A stretch of 64,000 nt of DNA from Albifimbria verrucaria. Its lineage: Eukaryota; Ascomycota; Sordariomycetes; Hypocreales; Stachybotryaceae. Position 1 is the stretch's first letter; each line of letters opens with the position of its first letter. The position numbers were made by a program, and so were the translations under genes. Below, in pieces: positions 23,795-37,397 of this stretch. Location of the stretch: contig JAHREC010000005.1 of NCBI GenBank assembly GCA_020081605.1, positions 1-64,000 of the forward strand, given 5' to 3'. The notes below the pieces were generated by a model. That model made no database searches. It saw nothing but the letters and a program-made list of their open reading frames with translations, and had not been told where the DNA came from.

Positions 23795-26700
23795 ATGGAC
23801 TCTTCACCAGCGCCTCCGCTGGGCTGGAAGGTCCTCTACTACATCTATCCCACCATCGTCTTCGCCTTTTTCGCTGGTTCCATGCTGTTTTCTAGCATAT
23901 TTCTGCGGAAGCCGAAGCATACCGACAAGCTTAAAACAGAGTCTGCCACTTGTCGCCCTCTGTTGGCACTTGTCTTGTGCTTGCTGTCTACATACGTCGC
24001 TCAGATCATACTTCTCGCAGTCAACTGCATCATCCATGGTGAATGGCTCGTCGACGATCATACCGTGGTTGGCTACCTCTCCTGCGTTCTCGTTTACGGC
24101 ACACAGTTCACGATGATTAACGACACCACCGGCACAATGTCTCATTCCTTTCACAGATCGGGGTTCCTTGCGTTGCCCTTCGAACTCGCCATTGGCGTTC
24201 TGGAATGGATGCAAATTTCATCAACCATGTCTTTCAGCACCCTCGAGATCATTCTGGTGGTTATGGCCGCCTTGAGGCGTTTATCACTTATCTTTCTTGT
24301 TGGCTGGTCACTTCTCAGGTTCTATTCTCGACAGAAATACTCCGCCACGGTAGAAGAACGCCAACAGTTGCTATTAACGCTCGCAAATCAAGACCAGAAT
24401 GAGAACGACGCCGGATGCGTGACCGCAGAACATGAAAATCACCACACTGAGTCTACCTGGGATCGCCGTGATCTTGAAGCCCAGGAGGCAATGGAAACGC
24501 GTTTCGAACAAAACGGAGGCAACTGGATTTCATATATCAAAGGTTACATGGTACATTTCTCCTTGGATTTTCTTCCACTTCTGCGCTTCGTCACCCTTTC
24601 CTCTATCGGTCATTTGAAGGAACGAGACGACAGCACTGAAATCACTGATTTTTACTTTACACAACCCTTGTTTGCACACTTCAGGCTAATCCTAAGTAGA
24701 TCCTTTTCCCATACATTTGGCCGGTACGCAGCCGAAGCCTCCAACTCCGGGGTTTAGGCGTCGGCGTTTGCCTCCTTGCATCCAACGCGTTGAATGTGCT
24801 TGTTCCTCGGCAGTCTGCTGTCATTCTCGACAGCATGTACGGGACCACTGATGATGATCCGTGGTTTGCCGTGAGCATTTTTGCGGTGTTATCACTAGCC
24901 TCTTCAGAAGCCGGTATCGGACTCATTCGTCAATGGTTTTGGAATCCAATCAAGTGCGAGTCTTACAGAGAACTGTCAAAAGCGATCTACTCGCAAGTGA
25001 TGAATCTGTCGGCCGACTACCACGATTCTAACGGTTCCTTCGAGATTACATTGGCGTTCTCGGCTGGCAAGTCCACCGCAGATGCCGTGGATACTCTTCT
25101 TCTACAGACAGTTCCAACGCTATTTGATTTGAACGTTGCTGTCATTTATCTTGCATTACAATTAGGCCCCTACGAAGCTTTCATCGTAGTCGCCACTGGC
25201 ACTGTATTCACGGTCTCCACTAGTCGACTCATTGCGAAGGCTACTCAGACTACTCGCGAAAAAGAAAGCTCAATTTCCCAGGAACACCGGGTTAGACAAT
25301 TCGGCTTGACTAATTGGTCGTCAGTGGCCAGCTGTAACCGGATTAGTTACGAGGAGGACCGCCACGCTGAGGCGGTGACGAACCGTTGGCGTAAGCACCA
25401 ACAGTTTGTTCTCCGTTGGGCGTTTTCAGTTGCCTTCCAGACGGTTGTTCTCATTTGCGGTCAGGTGGTAAGCATTGTTGTGGCTATTTTCCGAGTTCGA
25501 AGCGGTATGGCAACGCCGGGTCAAGTGGCGATGGTGCTCATATATTGGCACTGGCTTGCATCGTCACTTAAGTTCTTTGCCGGGCTGGGGAAGACCATGA
25601 GTGATAGCGCTATGGAGGCGGAGCATTTGCTCAATATATTGAAGCAGGAACCAACGATCAGGAACAACGAGGAGCCCAGCCATTGAAGTTCCATGGCGGC
25701 GAGGTGGAATTCCACAATGTCCAATTCAGCTATGACAAGAAGAACGTAATATTGAAAGGCGTCAGTTTCCACGTCGCGGCTGGTCAAACTGTAGCTTTTG
25801 TCGGGGCAACGGGCGCTGGAAAGTCTACGCTTCTCAAGCTTCTCAATCGCTTTTACGATGTCACGAGCGGATCTGTCATGATTGATGGACAAGATGTCCG
25901 TGATGTTGATTTGTATAGGTACGTCACTCATGCAATTGTGACTATCGGACTTGGCCATTGCGCATAGCCATGACCTATGGCTGAGCTGACAACATCAATC
26001 TAGTCTTCGTGATCGAATTGGCGTTGTTCCCCAGAGTCCGATTCTTTTTGACGATACGATCATCTTCAACGTGCGGTATGGTCGGTTGGAGGCCACTGAC
26101 GAAGAAGTTTACGAAGCGTGTCGGGCTGCTTGCATCCATGACAAGATCGAGAGTTTCACGAATGGTATTTTTCCTTGCGACGATGCCAGTTCACGCACTA
26201 ATACGATCATCAGGCTACAAGACACACGTTGGCGAACGTGGCATGTGAGTGATTGTGTTCATACAAAAAAGCGAAGAGGCCATGAAGTCAAGAAGCTACG
26301 AAGCCAAGAGGCCAAGAGGTCAAGAGGCCAAGAAGAAAAGAAGCCCATGCTAACAACGACACTAACAACCACAGGAAACTCTCTGGGGTGAACTTCAGCG
26401 CATCGCCATCGCCCGCGCCATCCTAAAGAAGCCCGATATTGTTCTTCTAGACGAGGCTACTAGTGCTGTTGATACAGATACCGAACAGCAAATTCAAGCG
26501 TCGCTCAAGATCCTGTGCCACGACCGTACCACGTTCATCATAGCGTAAGTGCCATTCCACCGTCAAGCCACGATTCTTTTCTCACAAATATAGCCATCGA
26601 CTTTCCACGATCATGAATGCCGACAGGATCATCGTTGTTGAACAAGGCCAGGTTGTGGAGCAAGGAGGACATGAAGAATTAATTCTCGCCAAGGGACGCT

Positions 26701-26936
26701 ATGCAGATCTTTGGTCGAAACAGGTGTTCCTCTCCTCTGTCGATAATGACGATTCGTCTCCAACCAAGGCCATCGATAGTAAGGACAACAAGTCCTCTGA
26801 GCTTGCCGTCTTATCTGGGGGCGAGGACGAGGGCGAGGGCGAGGGCGAGGGCGAGGGCGATGCTGCCAATACGAATGCTAAAGAACCTACTATAGTGGAG
26901 GCATCGAACTCACCTCTAAACAAAGGTGTAGACTGA
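23795..26936 (+). CDS. Half-size ABC transporter 1, HMT1/ABCB6 type
   Basis: Six exons: 23795-24550, 24700-25918, 26004-26164, 26214-26244, 26375-26544, 26594-26936. Introns (149, 85, 49, 130, 49 nt) have clear donors and mostly CTAAC/CTGAC branches. Order: N-terminal membrane domain (TMD0), charged linker, core TMD (from [17 protein letters not shown]), then NBD with Walker [11 protein letters not shown]-loop [12 protein letters not shown], Walker B and D-loop [13 protein letters not shown]-loop [11 protein letters not shown]. Family: vacuolar or organellar exporters of phytochelatin/glutathione-metal conjugates (S. pombe Hmt1). Two one-base losses break the frame: at 25671 (GAGGAG) and in the G run 26385-26388, inside the signature LSGGELQR. 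Restoring length gives 894 codons (893 aa). The C-terminus has a Glu-Gly repeat. The 130-nt intron carries purine-rich repeats. Confidence 0.85.
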
Positions 26937-28300
26937 GTCAAGGGTAGTTCATCTTCGGCCAATTCTACGCTTACATTGTAAGAATCGAAGTTAAACCTTA
27001 CTTTTCCCGCTTTCACACCATGCACGCGAACCTCCACGAACACAGGCTCATTGAAACGAGCGCATTTCCCGTCCTGGTGAATAGACAAATACATAATAAA
27101 ATGACTATTTGCAGCTATCCATCGCCAAACCCTAATTATTGAGAGAAATAGAGTTGAATCTTCGGAGAAGTAGTCGATCTGTGGCCGTACGTTTTACGAC
27201 GAGATTATGTCTTATTCTCCGGCCGCCTGCTCAAGAGGCCTTGCCCGCCGAGGTAATGTTGAGATTCTTTGCTAAGCATACCATGCATCAGACGATCGAG
27301 ATCTATGCTAACTAAAACTAATTGCGGCAAAGGGATTTATCATAAGCATCCCATTTACTTGTTACTTATCTAATGCCCATCATGCACAGGCACCCACAGG
27401 CGACAGATCGGGTAGGCAGTTTGCGACCCGTTTTCGACGAGGCAACAGTCCCCAAGAGCCGAGAGAAATGGGTGAGCGGGCTTATGACACCACCACCTTG
27501 TTCACGGCTGTGGCAATGCCTTTGGGAGGCATTCCTAAAGAGGGAATGATAGAAATCATGCAAAGCTAATCCAACTCTTTTCAGAATTCCTTCGATCCTT
27601 TCGGTCATACTTCCCCAACAAGTAAGGGGCATTGGCGGCAATATACTGACGAAAGCAGAGGACTTGACCCACCAGATATCCATTGACGAAAACACGTTCG
27701 CCGACTCCACCTTGAATTGGTGCATGGTGCAAGAGAAAAGCCAGCGGCTCAATCCTCCTACTACTCAATGAGCTAATCATCATACCTTGATCCATGCCAG
27801 AAAGGCATATGACCAAACGCGCGTTGGCCCTAAGTTAGAGCCTAGTCGCCCGTGGTGTGTGGGGTTGATTGTCTAAGCTTGGCGAACCAAAGCGACCTCC
27901 CTCGATGAGTTAGGTTACTCTTCACGAGAAGTTGGCCCCCTTTTCGACGCGACCTGTTATCTATTTCCATGACAAGGAAATTCTGTAATGCTGAGAATGT
28001 AGGCATCGAACCAAAACACTGCGACAACTTGATGGGGAAGAAGAAACTCAGACATACTTATCATCCAACGTCAAATTACAGATTGGACGACTTTGAACCT
28101 TGTGATCTGGGTCATACTAGATGCGCCACGCTTTCTACGAGCTTTAGCAGAAGAAAGAACAGGACAAAAGAGTCACCACAGGACATGAGAGCGAGGTTGT
28201 GCAGCTTACCGAACTCGAAGTTGATAACCAAAACGATCCGGCCGCCAAAGATCCATTACCAGCATGTCAAACTCCGTTTCAACTCGTCATGGACAAGCAA
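26937..28300. other. Intergenic, no firm gene
   Basis: A minus-strand open frame at 27556-27816 (FVNGYLVGQVLCFRQYIAAN) looks weakly coding but has no known motif. A plus-strand frame from 27,969 may be upstream coding of the zinc-finger gene. Confidence 0.35.
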
Positions 28301-28479
28301 CGTCTCGTGGTGATGTGAACGAAGATGCCCAGCCTTTTGGACAGTACCAGCCTGTCATCATGATTGCTCGCGCCGCTTTGGAAGCATATGAGGGAGCCTT
28401 TACCTGAGAAGATATACACGGCCAACGCTACGACCCCTATGCCCGACGACGGCGTGGAACCAAGACCTCCAGCGGATAT

Positions 28480-28680
28480 TTCGGCTAACGTTTCGGCGGA
28501 TATTTCGGCTGATATTTCGACCGATGTTCCAGTTGATACTTCCATGGAAATTTTCGACATTAATGCCAAGCCAAGCGGTACCAAACAAAGAGGGTCTTGG
28601 AGCCTTGAATGGAATCCACAAGATCGATGCAAAAGGCGCAGAAGGAGGCGCAGAAGGAGGCGCAGAAGGAGGCGCAGAAA
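28480..28680. repeat. In-frame short tandem repeats (GATATTTCG-type and 12-bp GGCGCAGAAGGA)
   Basis: Imperfect repeats at 28480-28533 encode a DISADISA-type pattern. At 28635-28680 four near-perfect 12-bp units encode GAEG repeats in one frame and poly-Arg in another. Both sit in probable coding sequence upstream of the zinc fingers. Confidence 0.8.
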
Positions 28681-28862
28681 GGGATGTAAACGAGAACAAA
28701 AAGGGAACAATAAGAGGCTGGGACTGATGCTACGAAAGGCATCAACCGGTTGTCTAGTCGAACACAATACAGAAGCAAAGGAATGTCGAAGAGTTCGGGA
28801 GAAAGCCCCAGCAATCAACCTCACTCTTCAACACCCTTCCGAATGGATGCGATACTGGAGGC

Positions 28863-29342
28863 ATGCCAGTGAGAAGGTCACCATTTAAGGCTATAGTTAA
28901 GTTTCAGGCTTCGCAAGACCAACCCAACACGAAGCATCAAGTCCCGACATTCTTGCCTATGAGTCCGGTCATCAGCGACGCAATCTGGAAGTCTTTCCGT
29001 AAACCTGGAGCAATCATGTTTCAGTGTTATTCATGTTACGGTCTGTTTAATAAAAAGATGACTGCAGGATGCACATGAGACGCAAATGCCACGTAGCGCT
29101 TCAAAAGTGTAGCTTATGCGGCAAAAGCTTTTTCTCCTGTAGGGAGACTATGCAACACCTCAGGACACATCCACAGGGAGCTGGATTTTTTCGAGCTCAG
29201 CGGCAATGCCAGGTACTTCAAGGATATTTATCAGTGCAGGTGTCCAGTTAAGTACGAAGACGATCTGTCCTTGGTCCGACATTATGGAAGGTGTCGTGGA
29301 AAGAAAGCGAAGGAATTTTTAAACAATTACCAAATGGCTTAG
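28863..29342 (+). CDS. C2H2 zinc-finger protein, C-terminal part
   Basis: Three finger-like units on the plus strand: FQCYSCYGLFNKK followed by CRMHMRRKCH; KCSLCGKSFFSCRETMQHLR-TH (exact C-x2-C-x12-H-x3-H); and YQCRCPVKYEDDLSLVRHYG-RC (C-x1-C-x12-H-x3-C). The end is LNNYQMA and TAG at 29340-29342. The frame slips minus one in the A5 run at 29052-29056 and plus one in the T6 run at 29186-29191, so the reading returns to its first frame. Coding probably extends upstream to about 28,300 (QPFGQYQPVIMIARAALEAY, then the repeats), again with shifts, so the true start is not known. Likely nuclear and nucleic-acid binding; family not recognised. Confidence 0.55.
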
Positions 29343-31849
29343 CGACGCTAAATGAAATCGTTGAGACGAGCTTGGAGGTCGAGACGAGCTTGGGGTTCAA
29401 GTAACGACTTTTCCATGTGTCCCACCAGCTATCGTAGCTGCGACTCAAGCAAAAATGTCTATTGGGCTCGCCTCACGTCTTTCGCATTTCGAGTCGTGTT
29501 GCAGCAACATGTGCAAATGCGCGACGCTACTTCCGTCGTGCCTACAGATTCCCATATAGCATCTTATGCTTTCGTGTGTATTGGTCCTTCTAACCACACA
29601 AGCCGTCGAGCAACATAAAAGGCAAGGTGCTTTATTGGGGCCTGACTCTGCCGGCGTTGTGCTAGTACACTCCCCTCTGGACATGCTCTTGCTCGTCCTG
29701 GACGTTGTACAGACAGTCCAAGCTCGCTCAATCAAGCCCTTCCATGCGGTCATTACACAGAGTGGAGGAAACCAGGTCATACTTTATATCGCTATCCCGT
29801 ACGCCAGCAAGATTTCTAATCAGTAGTCTAGTTGCGACGGCATATGGCCTGCGTACACAGGCCTCCGTGGGCCCATATGCCTCACACCAACTGGATATTG
29901 AAGGAAACGCTAGACAACAATCGCAGAGAGGCTTATGAACACAGAATCGAACCGCAGCAGCCAGGCGTCGAAGTTCCGCTCCAACCCATTTCCGTCGAGG
30001 TTCAATCCACCACCCAATCCAGGTCAAGCTCACAATGCTAGCCTAAGTCTCCTTTGCTGCTTCTTCCTTTTCCTCGGCGTGATTGAGAGCATCATGATGT
30101 TTTTCAGTACTGTCCTTGATGCACAGGCAGGACGCCTGCAAGATATAGATGCGATGTTTCTTTCAATTCATGCCATGCTGTTCTCTCATGAGCGGCAAGA
30201 TCAGCTCAAGTCACCAATCAGCAAGTTTTCAATCAGCAGGTTCATCTACCTGCTGGACGACGGCCTAACGCGTACCACAAAGGGATGAGCTGGATCAAGG
30301 CAGGTGGTGGCTTATAGAACAACGCAATTGTTTTTGCTAACTTGATCAGCTACTTCATTGATGTTTTCTCTCTTGCATCTTCTCCTTGACTACGCTTCCG
30401 ACGCCAACGTGCTACTGACAGCCATTGGACAATTACCAAAACAGATAGACATTTCGGCGGGTGGCAGCACAAATGCTGATGGGGAATTAAACATTTTATC
30501 GGGGAACAGCTCAGTGGTTGATCATATGCCGGATTCAGAATTGCGAAATGCGAAATGGTTGATGACATATCCGACGATGGGGTCATATTAGATGAGGGTA
30601 GCCTCATTGACTCATATCCCGTCTTTGTGACCATGAAAACAACCTTGTTCGCTTTTCTATCCGCTTGATTCGCTCAGGCTCTTTCTACATTTTCTCCATC
30701 GATCTCCAAATTCAGTTCACACAAGTGGCTGCGCCTATCCTTCACATCATATCCCAACACTGCAACACTGACCCATGCGACTCAACGCCACCACTCAGAA
30801 ACTCAACTATGCACTACGTACAAGACAAGACAACATAATCCTACAACTGAGATAATCCCGGGTTCTCAGTATACGTGAATATAACACTTCTTATCTCGGA
30901 AGCCATAGACGTTTGGTCTCAATCATATGCTTGCACTTCTGCTTGCACTTCTGCTTGCACTTCTGCTTGCTTATACGGAAGGCATGACTAGGAGTCACAC
31001 CTCTGACGCTTCCATCCAGATTGTCCTTCTTGGTCCTTTAATTTCACCTCCTGATATATCAACTATGGTTCCCGTACTATAATCTTAAGAGAGAAACAGG
31101 GCTCTGAAACTCTGTTGCATGGATGGGTTTGAATAGAAAATTGTTTTGAGTTTTCGCAGCAACAGGTTTGCTGTAGGAGTCCGGAGTATTTGCCGCCTTT
31201 CGCAATTGTGACATCGTCTTTGATGGGGAGTGTAGCCCCATTTTCCTGCTCGGATTATGGTCGAAGTGGCTACACATCAACCCCAGTAACCTTTCATAGA
31301 CACTCATTACTCTATGAACCAGCGAATTGAATGGCGGGTGGTTGATTAGGGAACATGAAGGAGGTGCTTATGCGCGTATTGATCCATCCGGCACGAAATG
31401 GAGATAAGCCTATCTCGAGCGTCGCGGCCATTTAGTCTATGATATCGTTTGAGTAGTCCTCTGTCATACACGAACTAGCTGGTTTTGGAGTGTCTTGATT
31501 GTATAATAAAAAGATAGGGGCATCAACCACCTTGGACTAGAGTGCGGGCTTTTTGCCAAACTGCGAATATATGTGTCAATTCTTCGCTCCGGCTAATACT
31601 GAGCAGCTAAGGAGTCAGAGTCGCTAAGGAAGGAAGAAAGGTAATACGATGGTACCCTTAGGCACCTGCCGATCTTTGCTCTCTGTCGCAACTCAGAACC
31701 CATCTCCTAGGCCGCAATCTCAAGCAACTGACCACAAACAACTAACTGCCAACAGCAAATCTATTCAGGTATGCAATACAACATCTTCCCGCAGAGTTTC
31801 ATCGGAGGTAGGGCGGACTATCTTGACTAGATGTACCATAGCTGATCAT
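29343..31849. other. No firm gene; possible remnants
   Basis: Open frames at 29935-30288 and 30358-30591 (plus) contain a hydrophobic stretch and mixed sequence without motif. A 12-bp tandem repeat lies at 30929-30970. Confidence 0.3.
30929..30970. repeat. 12-bp tandem repeat GCTTGCACTTCT, 3.5 copies
   Basis: Three perfect units plus half a unit, head to tail. Confidence 0.95.
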
Positions 31850-32610
31850 TTATGGCTTCTTGATATGTATCTCATAGTCTCCATTTGAGGCCCGGGTCGG
31901 CTCCAATCCTTGGTTCTCAAGCTCCCAAAGATCACGTTTACTAATCCTCAATTCCCATCGGTTGGCAGAGATGGCAATCCGTTCGACTCCGTTGCCCTCT
32001 TTGAGAAGCAGAGTAACAGGATATCCACCCCCATCGGGATAGTCGCTGTATATAATGAGACGAAGACTAGGTTTCGTTGCCTCATCTAAAAGAGCTTCGA
32101 AATACGAGAGTATTGTTTGGAGTTCGGTGGGCAAATCTTTCTCGTTACAAGCAATCTGGATCGCAAGGCAACAGATATTGAGGATGTTATAATTTATAGA
32201 TGGCTTTTCATTCCCTTTGCCTCGGAGCCACTGGATCATCTCGACCGGCCAGGAGTCGCCTAGATAATACAGCTGTGGAACTTCCCGTAGAAACACACCA
32301 AATCTGTCCTTAGCGCAAGGTGAAGCTTTCTATAAAGAGTCAGTGTGATTCTTCAAGGAATTTTTGTAGAGGTGTTCTCTCACCCTATAGCGGTCTTGCA
32401 GGGCACGCAGCATCCCTCCAAATCCTCCAATGGACCAAAATTAGCATTAGCATTATCGTCCTGTTCATTTGTATAGAGGGTAGCTGCAAAATGCATATTA
32501 GTCTTGGACATATAGTAGTCTAAGCGGTGTCGCTTATACTTCCAGAGCTTGCGCCATCCGTGCCAGTATCGAGGAGGTAGATCATCATATGGATTATCAG
32601 TAGACGCTGG
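31850..32610 (-). CDS. Orphan two-exon gene, function unknown (5' end open)
   Basis: Exon 32610-32384 encodes a Tyr/Trp-rich segment (PYDDLPPRYWHGWRKLWKYK) ending CCVCPCKTAIG-like Cys pairs (GCCVPCKTAIG). A 54-nt intron follows (donor GTGAGA, branch CACTGAC, acceptor TATAG). Exon 32329-31850 starts KASPCAKDRFGVFLREVPQL and runs open to a stop after DYEIHIKKP, with an acidic-to-mixed globular composition and no known motif. The exons are out of phase by one base. One more G in the G run at the donor (ATAGGG) would fix this, as in other genes here. A stop just before exon 1 suggests a further upstream exon. Codon use is more AT-rich than in IDE or the ABC genes. Confidence 0.5.
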
Positions 32611-35600
32611 CTATTGGTAAAAGTGTCAAAGACATATATATCGAGCCAGGAAGCAAAAGGTAAAGTGACCACGTGGGAAGGTTGTTATATACGGAGACCC
32701 GCCAATCTATTCCATGGACGGGCAGAATCCCTGACTCTAGGCGCTACGTATTTTCCATGGAGAGTTTGACAGGGGTCATTATGGTTCATGTCACCCCTGA
32801 AGCATGAGGCATATGACACTCGGGGCTCCTCCCCTTCCCTCCACCCTCTCTTCTCTCTGGTCGTCCGGGGATAGCGGAAGTACCGTTCTGGTCTAGTCAT
32901 GTGGGACCGTGATGACATGATCGGAAGGCCCGACTCTGATCACTGACTTTCTCTTGAGGACACTTCCAAGCCTCGGTGGTAATTGATGTAAAAGCATCAT
33001 CAAAGGAGGTGGGTGGTCGTTGAGACTGACCGTGGTGGGCTTGCTACTAGCTGTGACGAGACATATAATAAAGTTCAAGCCAGGTTATTACTGTTTTCAC
33101 AGCATCAACCCGTCACACTACAACTCTTGGCCAATCTACAACACGCTTCAAACGAACGGTTGGTGCCTTGGTCCGAGGTGACCACCATATCGTCATTTCG
33201 GGCAACATCGGTACCTCGGACATCGTACTTGGCCACCCCTAGCATCTTGCTGAAAACCACCGCGGCGGTCCCCCTATTATCTCGGTTCTTTCACCAACCG
33301 CATTCGTTCGCCGAGCGCAGTGGAAACAGAGCCGACCTCTCGTACGACTTGTTAGGAAGGTCTATCAAGAGCCTACTTACGCTTTAATGCCATGTTTGGG
33401 CCCTTCCAACAAAGCTAACACAACTTACAAGGTTTAGTGCATTCATGGGGCCGGTTGATAGCCACTCTACTGGGCTCTGGTATATCCGTCATCCATGGCC
33501 ACCATACCTGTTTGCTCAGTCGTCAGGGCTAATCGACGTGGCCGGAAGGTGTGTCAAATCCACGATACAGATACCCACTATCCTTTTGGCCGGCTTAAGC
33601 TCACAAAATCCCAGGCCATTGCATCGCTCTACTCATACTTGCTTTCAGTCAGCATCAATTCAAGGAGTGGGGTACAGAATTCTTAAACATCTATCCAAGC
33701 TTCCCTTGCTAAGTGAGTATCACATCACTATATGGTCACCTTGACCAAGTACCTAGCCGAGCTTTCTCTTCGCATTCATGGCCATATGGGCGGCCCCTTT
33801 GTAGGAGTGGTATATGCTCCTCCCAATCGGTCCCTGACGATACCGTGGTACAGGCCGCCCCGTGCATATCATCTCAGGCCCTAGAACGTAATGCAGCCGG
33901 CGTTCAAGCCTGCTATTCGCTACGGCATCTGGCTGATTTGGATAAGAACTGGGGTATCTATCGAGTTTCTAATGACATACTATCGTCGCCGGTCGCTTGC
34001 CAGATCGGGTTTTGGCTCCAAGAAAGTCGTTCGGGTGTCGTTCAGGTGTCGATTGATCTTTAATCACGAAGATCTGTTTGCGAATCAGATATGTACTGAA
34101 AGGCAAGAGAAATAGATGTTCACTAATTGGAACTTGGGTGTCGAAAAGAGCGAGAGTCAAACTTTAACAACACAGCAAACGTGGGCAAAATTATAAAGCG
34201 ATGCGTTGACTTACCAAGGTCATCAGATGCTTGGAGAATCCTGATGCCAAGCTCGTTGGCTTTATTTAACCTGATTCACGTCGAGAGTTGCGGCCCTTGT
34301 GTCAGACAACCAGTTAAAGCGCTGAAGTCAGTTCGGCACACGGCTTGAGATCCGTCTCCCCACGTCTCGCCTTCACATTGGTCCCACACCACATCTCTCT
34401 CAATCTGCTGATACATCTTCGAGACAAATCTGTTTCGATGACTGGCCCTGCTGCTCATGGCTGGCATTTCGCAAAGCGATTTATCTGGGGCAGTTGGCCG
34501 CATGACTTCCGTCGAGCCGCACGCCAGGCGGAGGTGTAAGCCAGAGTCAAAGGAACAGGTGTCAGTGCCCTGCCGCTGCTCTCGTTGATGCTATGCAGGT
34601 GATAAATCAGGAACCACTCGTCCGCGGCGCTGTCGATCTCTTCCCTCGTATGTCCCCAATGATGATGTGCCTCATTGCTGGTCAACCGTTGTCTCTTGAT
34701 GGACATATTCTCTTAGGGTCAAGTAATGATGGTGTGGGACGAACTCGGGCCCAGTGATACCTGCCAGCTGGAAAGGGATATCTTTCTATCGTACACGCAG
34801 CGGTCGGCAAGGGATTTGCGCCTTGGGGCTGCTTGTGATACTGAGGTCATACAAACTCCTGCCTGGAACTTGTTAGAAGCCATGACTTCAATATTTAGGT
34901 GGTCTCTAGGCCGCACCCCGAAGTGCTTTTCGCCGTCCCACTCCGCTCACCTAGATCCCTTTGACTCTTACAGTATATTGAGAGTGTATTCCATCCAGTC
35001 CTCGTTGACGAAAAAGTAGCGGAAGCTTACGTCGTTGTAAATGCTGAGCTACGTTCAATGGCGATCGATGCTCTCTTCTGTGAGTTTCCTTCACTAACCT
35101 GCCAGCTTGAATGGAACCTGGAATTTTGTGTGGTCCCCTGCATGAGAAAAGAAGGGATAGTGGAAACAATTCCCACCTGTTCTCTTCGCAATTTTTAGCT
35201 AAAACTAAAGTCATAAGTCAGCCAGCGTCGACTCGGGCTGGTAAGCGTCAATGGAAGGCTTGGTCCAGAGACGCTAGATGACAAGATAGTTGATAGATTC
35301 GCCCACCGTCCAAGCAAAATAAACGCGACATGATAAAGTGAACAAAATAGAGCGGTTTAATTGGACTTGCCAAGCGGCGGCTCGCGGGAGGTGAGAAGCT
35401 GACCTTAGCTTCTGTAACGGAGCAATCAGAATGCATAAGCGCTTGTGTCCTCCATGTTTAAGCGTAAAAATGTTGCGTGATCCTCGGAGACGTCAAGGGA
35501 GGCTGTGCCATTGAGAGGTATAATATGAGAGAACAGGAGAGCCACTATCAAACCAGAGAATGATATGACATCTCCTAAATCCTGGCAGGCTTGCAGACTG

Positions 35601-37397
35601 ACTCACTAGCGCAGGGGCATCGGGTGATGATGTCGGCGGTTTGGGCGGACTAACCCATGGAGCTAGGGCAACAGCATCGTGACGGTAAACCAGTCAGGGG
35701 CACTTGGTCCAGACAGCTGCTGTATACCACCATATTGAACAACCATCACATCCAACCTTCCTCCATCTCTAGGCGTTAAGATATTTGGCGACCGCAAGCG
35801 GTATTAGCATCGGATTGGTGAAGGCCCAACCGTAGGCTTGTGAGTGAGCAAGGATGGCTTGTTTCTGCACGTCTGTACGCATGCTTGCCAGCTGTCTCTT
35901 TTCTCTCGGCTACCGACACGGCTCAGGCGGCAGTTGGATTGTGGGTTTCTACGCTGAGCTGTATCTATCTGCATACAGTACCAGCCGCCACCTACTACCC
36001 GTAGGAGAGGAGAAAAGTTGTTGGCTGACCCCAGCATAGGTGAACTTGGCATAGGCAAGGGGGCGTGTGCGCAAGGGTTTCTTGAGCGATGCTACACTAA
36101 CCAAAAGGGGCAGGTATGTGAGAACAGCACCAAAACCTCGTTTTGTGGATCCCCGTGGCGGATCAAGAGCGCAAACCCAATTTCACATCACACCCCTTCC
36201 CCTTCCCCTCCCTCACCCAGTCCTCATATCATGCTTCAATCTTCCATACAAGACGTACGCAACACCGCGCTTTTCAACCCGAGATGCGTCCAAGCTAGCT
36301 TTCGGCCTGAACCAGGCCAACGCCGAGGGCCGGCAGCAGATGAGTGGGCATGAGGAAGTGTACGGGCCACAACGGGGAGCTCTGAAAATGCTCATTACGA
36401 TAATACGTGAAATTCTCGTCATATGAGCAACCTGAAATAATGTGTGGCTGATGAGTAACAGCCGATCAATTCTGGACACTCCTCGTGACTTATGAATCCA
36501 TCGGTTCATTGGTGAGAGCAGAGCGGCACAAAGTCTTTAAGCAAGCATCCTGGCTTGAACCCGAAAAGGAAGAATGCATTTTCAAGGAGAGGGAATAGTG
36601 TAGCATCGTCTCTTTTGCTTGACCTGGCTCCCTACAAAATCCATGGCGTCTTCAACAAGCCGGGGTGTTCGAACATGCATCAACGTCGCTGGTTACACCA
36701 TTACCGATTTGATACCTCCCTGTGACCCACACGCGACTCGCTTTTAGGTTGGATCTGTACCAAATACATTACAGCAAGATGTCAGTATACATACTATATA
36801 TCTTGTGTCCCGGCTGGCAATCCTAATTCTGATGGCTTAATGGTATCTCCTACGCACACGAGTTGAAGTAGTGCTCTTCGTGATTTCTGCAACACGGTGG
36901 CCGGGAGCTTATCCCAACGCGCAGAAGAGACTGGTGAGCAAGAGGGCTATTGGCTTATCAGATCTCCTCGTTTTTCTATTAATCAGCTTACTTGAAATTG
37001 ATTACTCTGTTTCTTACGCTATGAACCTTGGCTCTATTCATACCTCTCCTTCCTTACCACTTGGCATCGTATGAGTGGGAATCAGAACGAGGATGTGGGG
37101 TGAGTCATGAGGGATGATGTTGAGCTCATCAGTGGCCTGGATGACAGGGGCGGCACGGATGGGGTGCGGCTCTGGGAAGATCCCATTACTGACTGTTACA
37201 GCCTAAGCTAGCTTCTTGTGTGCAGCCTGCCCCTCCCTTCTCCTGGCATTCTAGAATTTAAGTCAATTACCACGTCCCTCTAGGTTATCTTCTCTACCCC
37301 TACAACACCCCTCCGAACATACTCATTATTTGTTTTCTTCTTTCAACACATTGCCAAAATCTCGTTCATTATTACCTTGGCATAATGCTGTTACACA
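32611..37397. other. Intergenic, no gene seen
   Basis: Nearly 4.8 kb with only short frames on both strands and no motif recognised. The last 150 bases are pyrimidine-rich and probably hold the IDE promoter and leader. Confidence 0.45.

Noticed and set aside
24551..24699. Apparent frameshift in ABC1 after KGYM
   Set aside because: Explained by a 149-nt intron (GTACAT to AAGTAG) that joins KGYM to ILFPYIWP in phase.
28590..28680. Poly-Arg (RRRRRR) basic domain
   Set aside because: Alternative frame of the GAEG-coding 12-bp repeat.
29790..29880. Possible decayed C2H2 finger (RYPVRQQDF ... LRRHMACVH)
   Set aside because: Two stops inside and both zinc cysteines absent; too weak to annotate.
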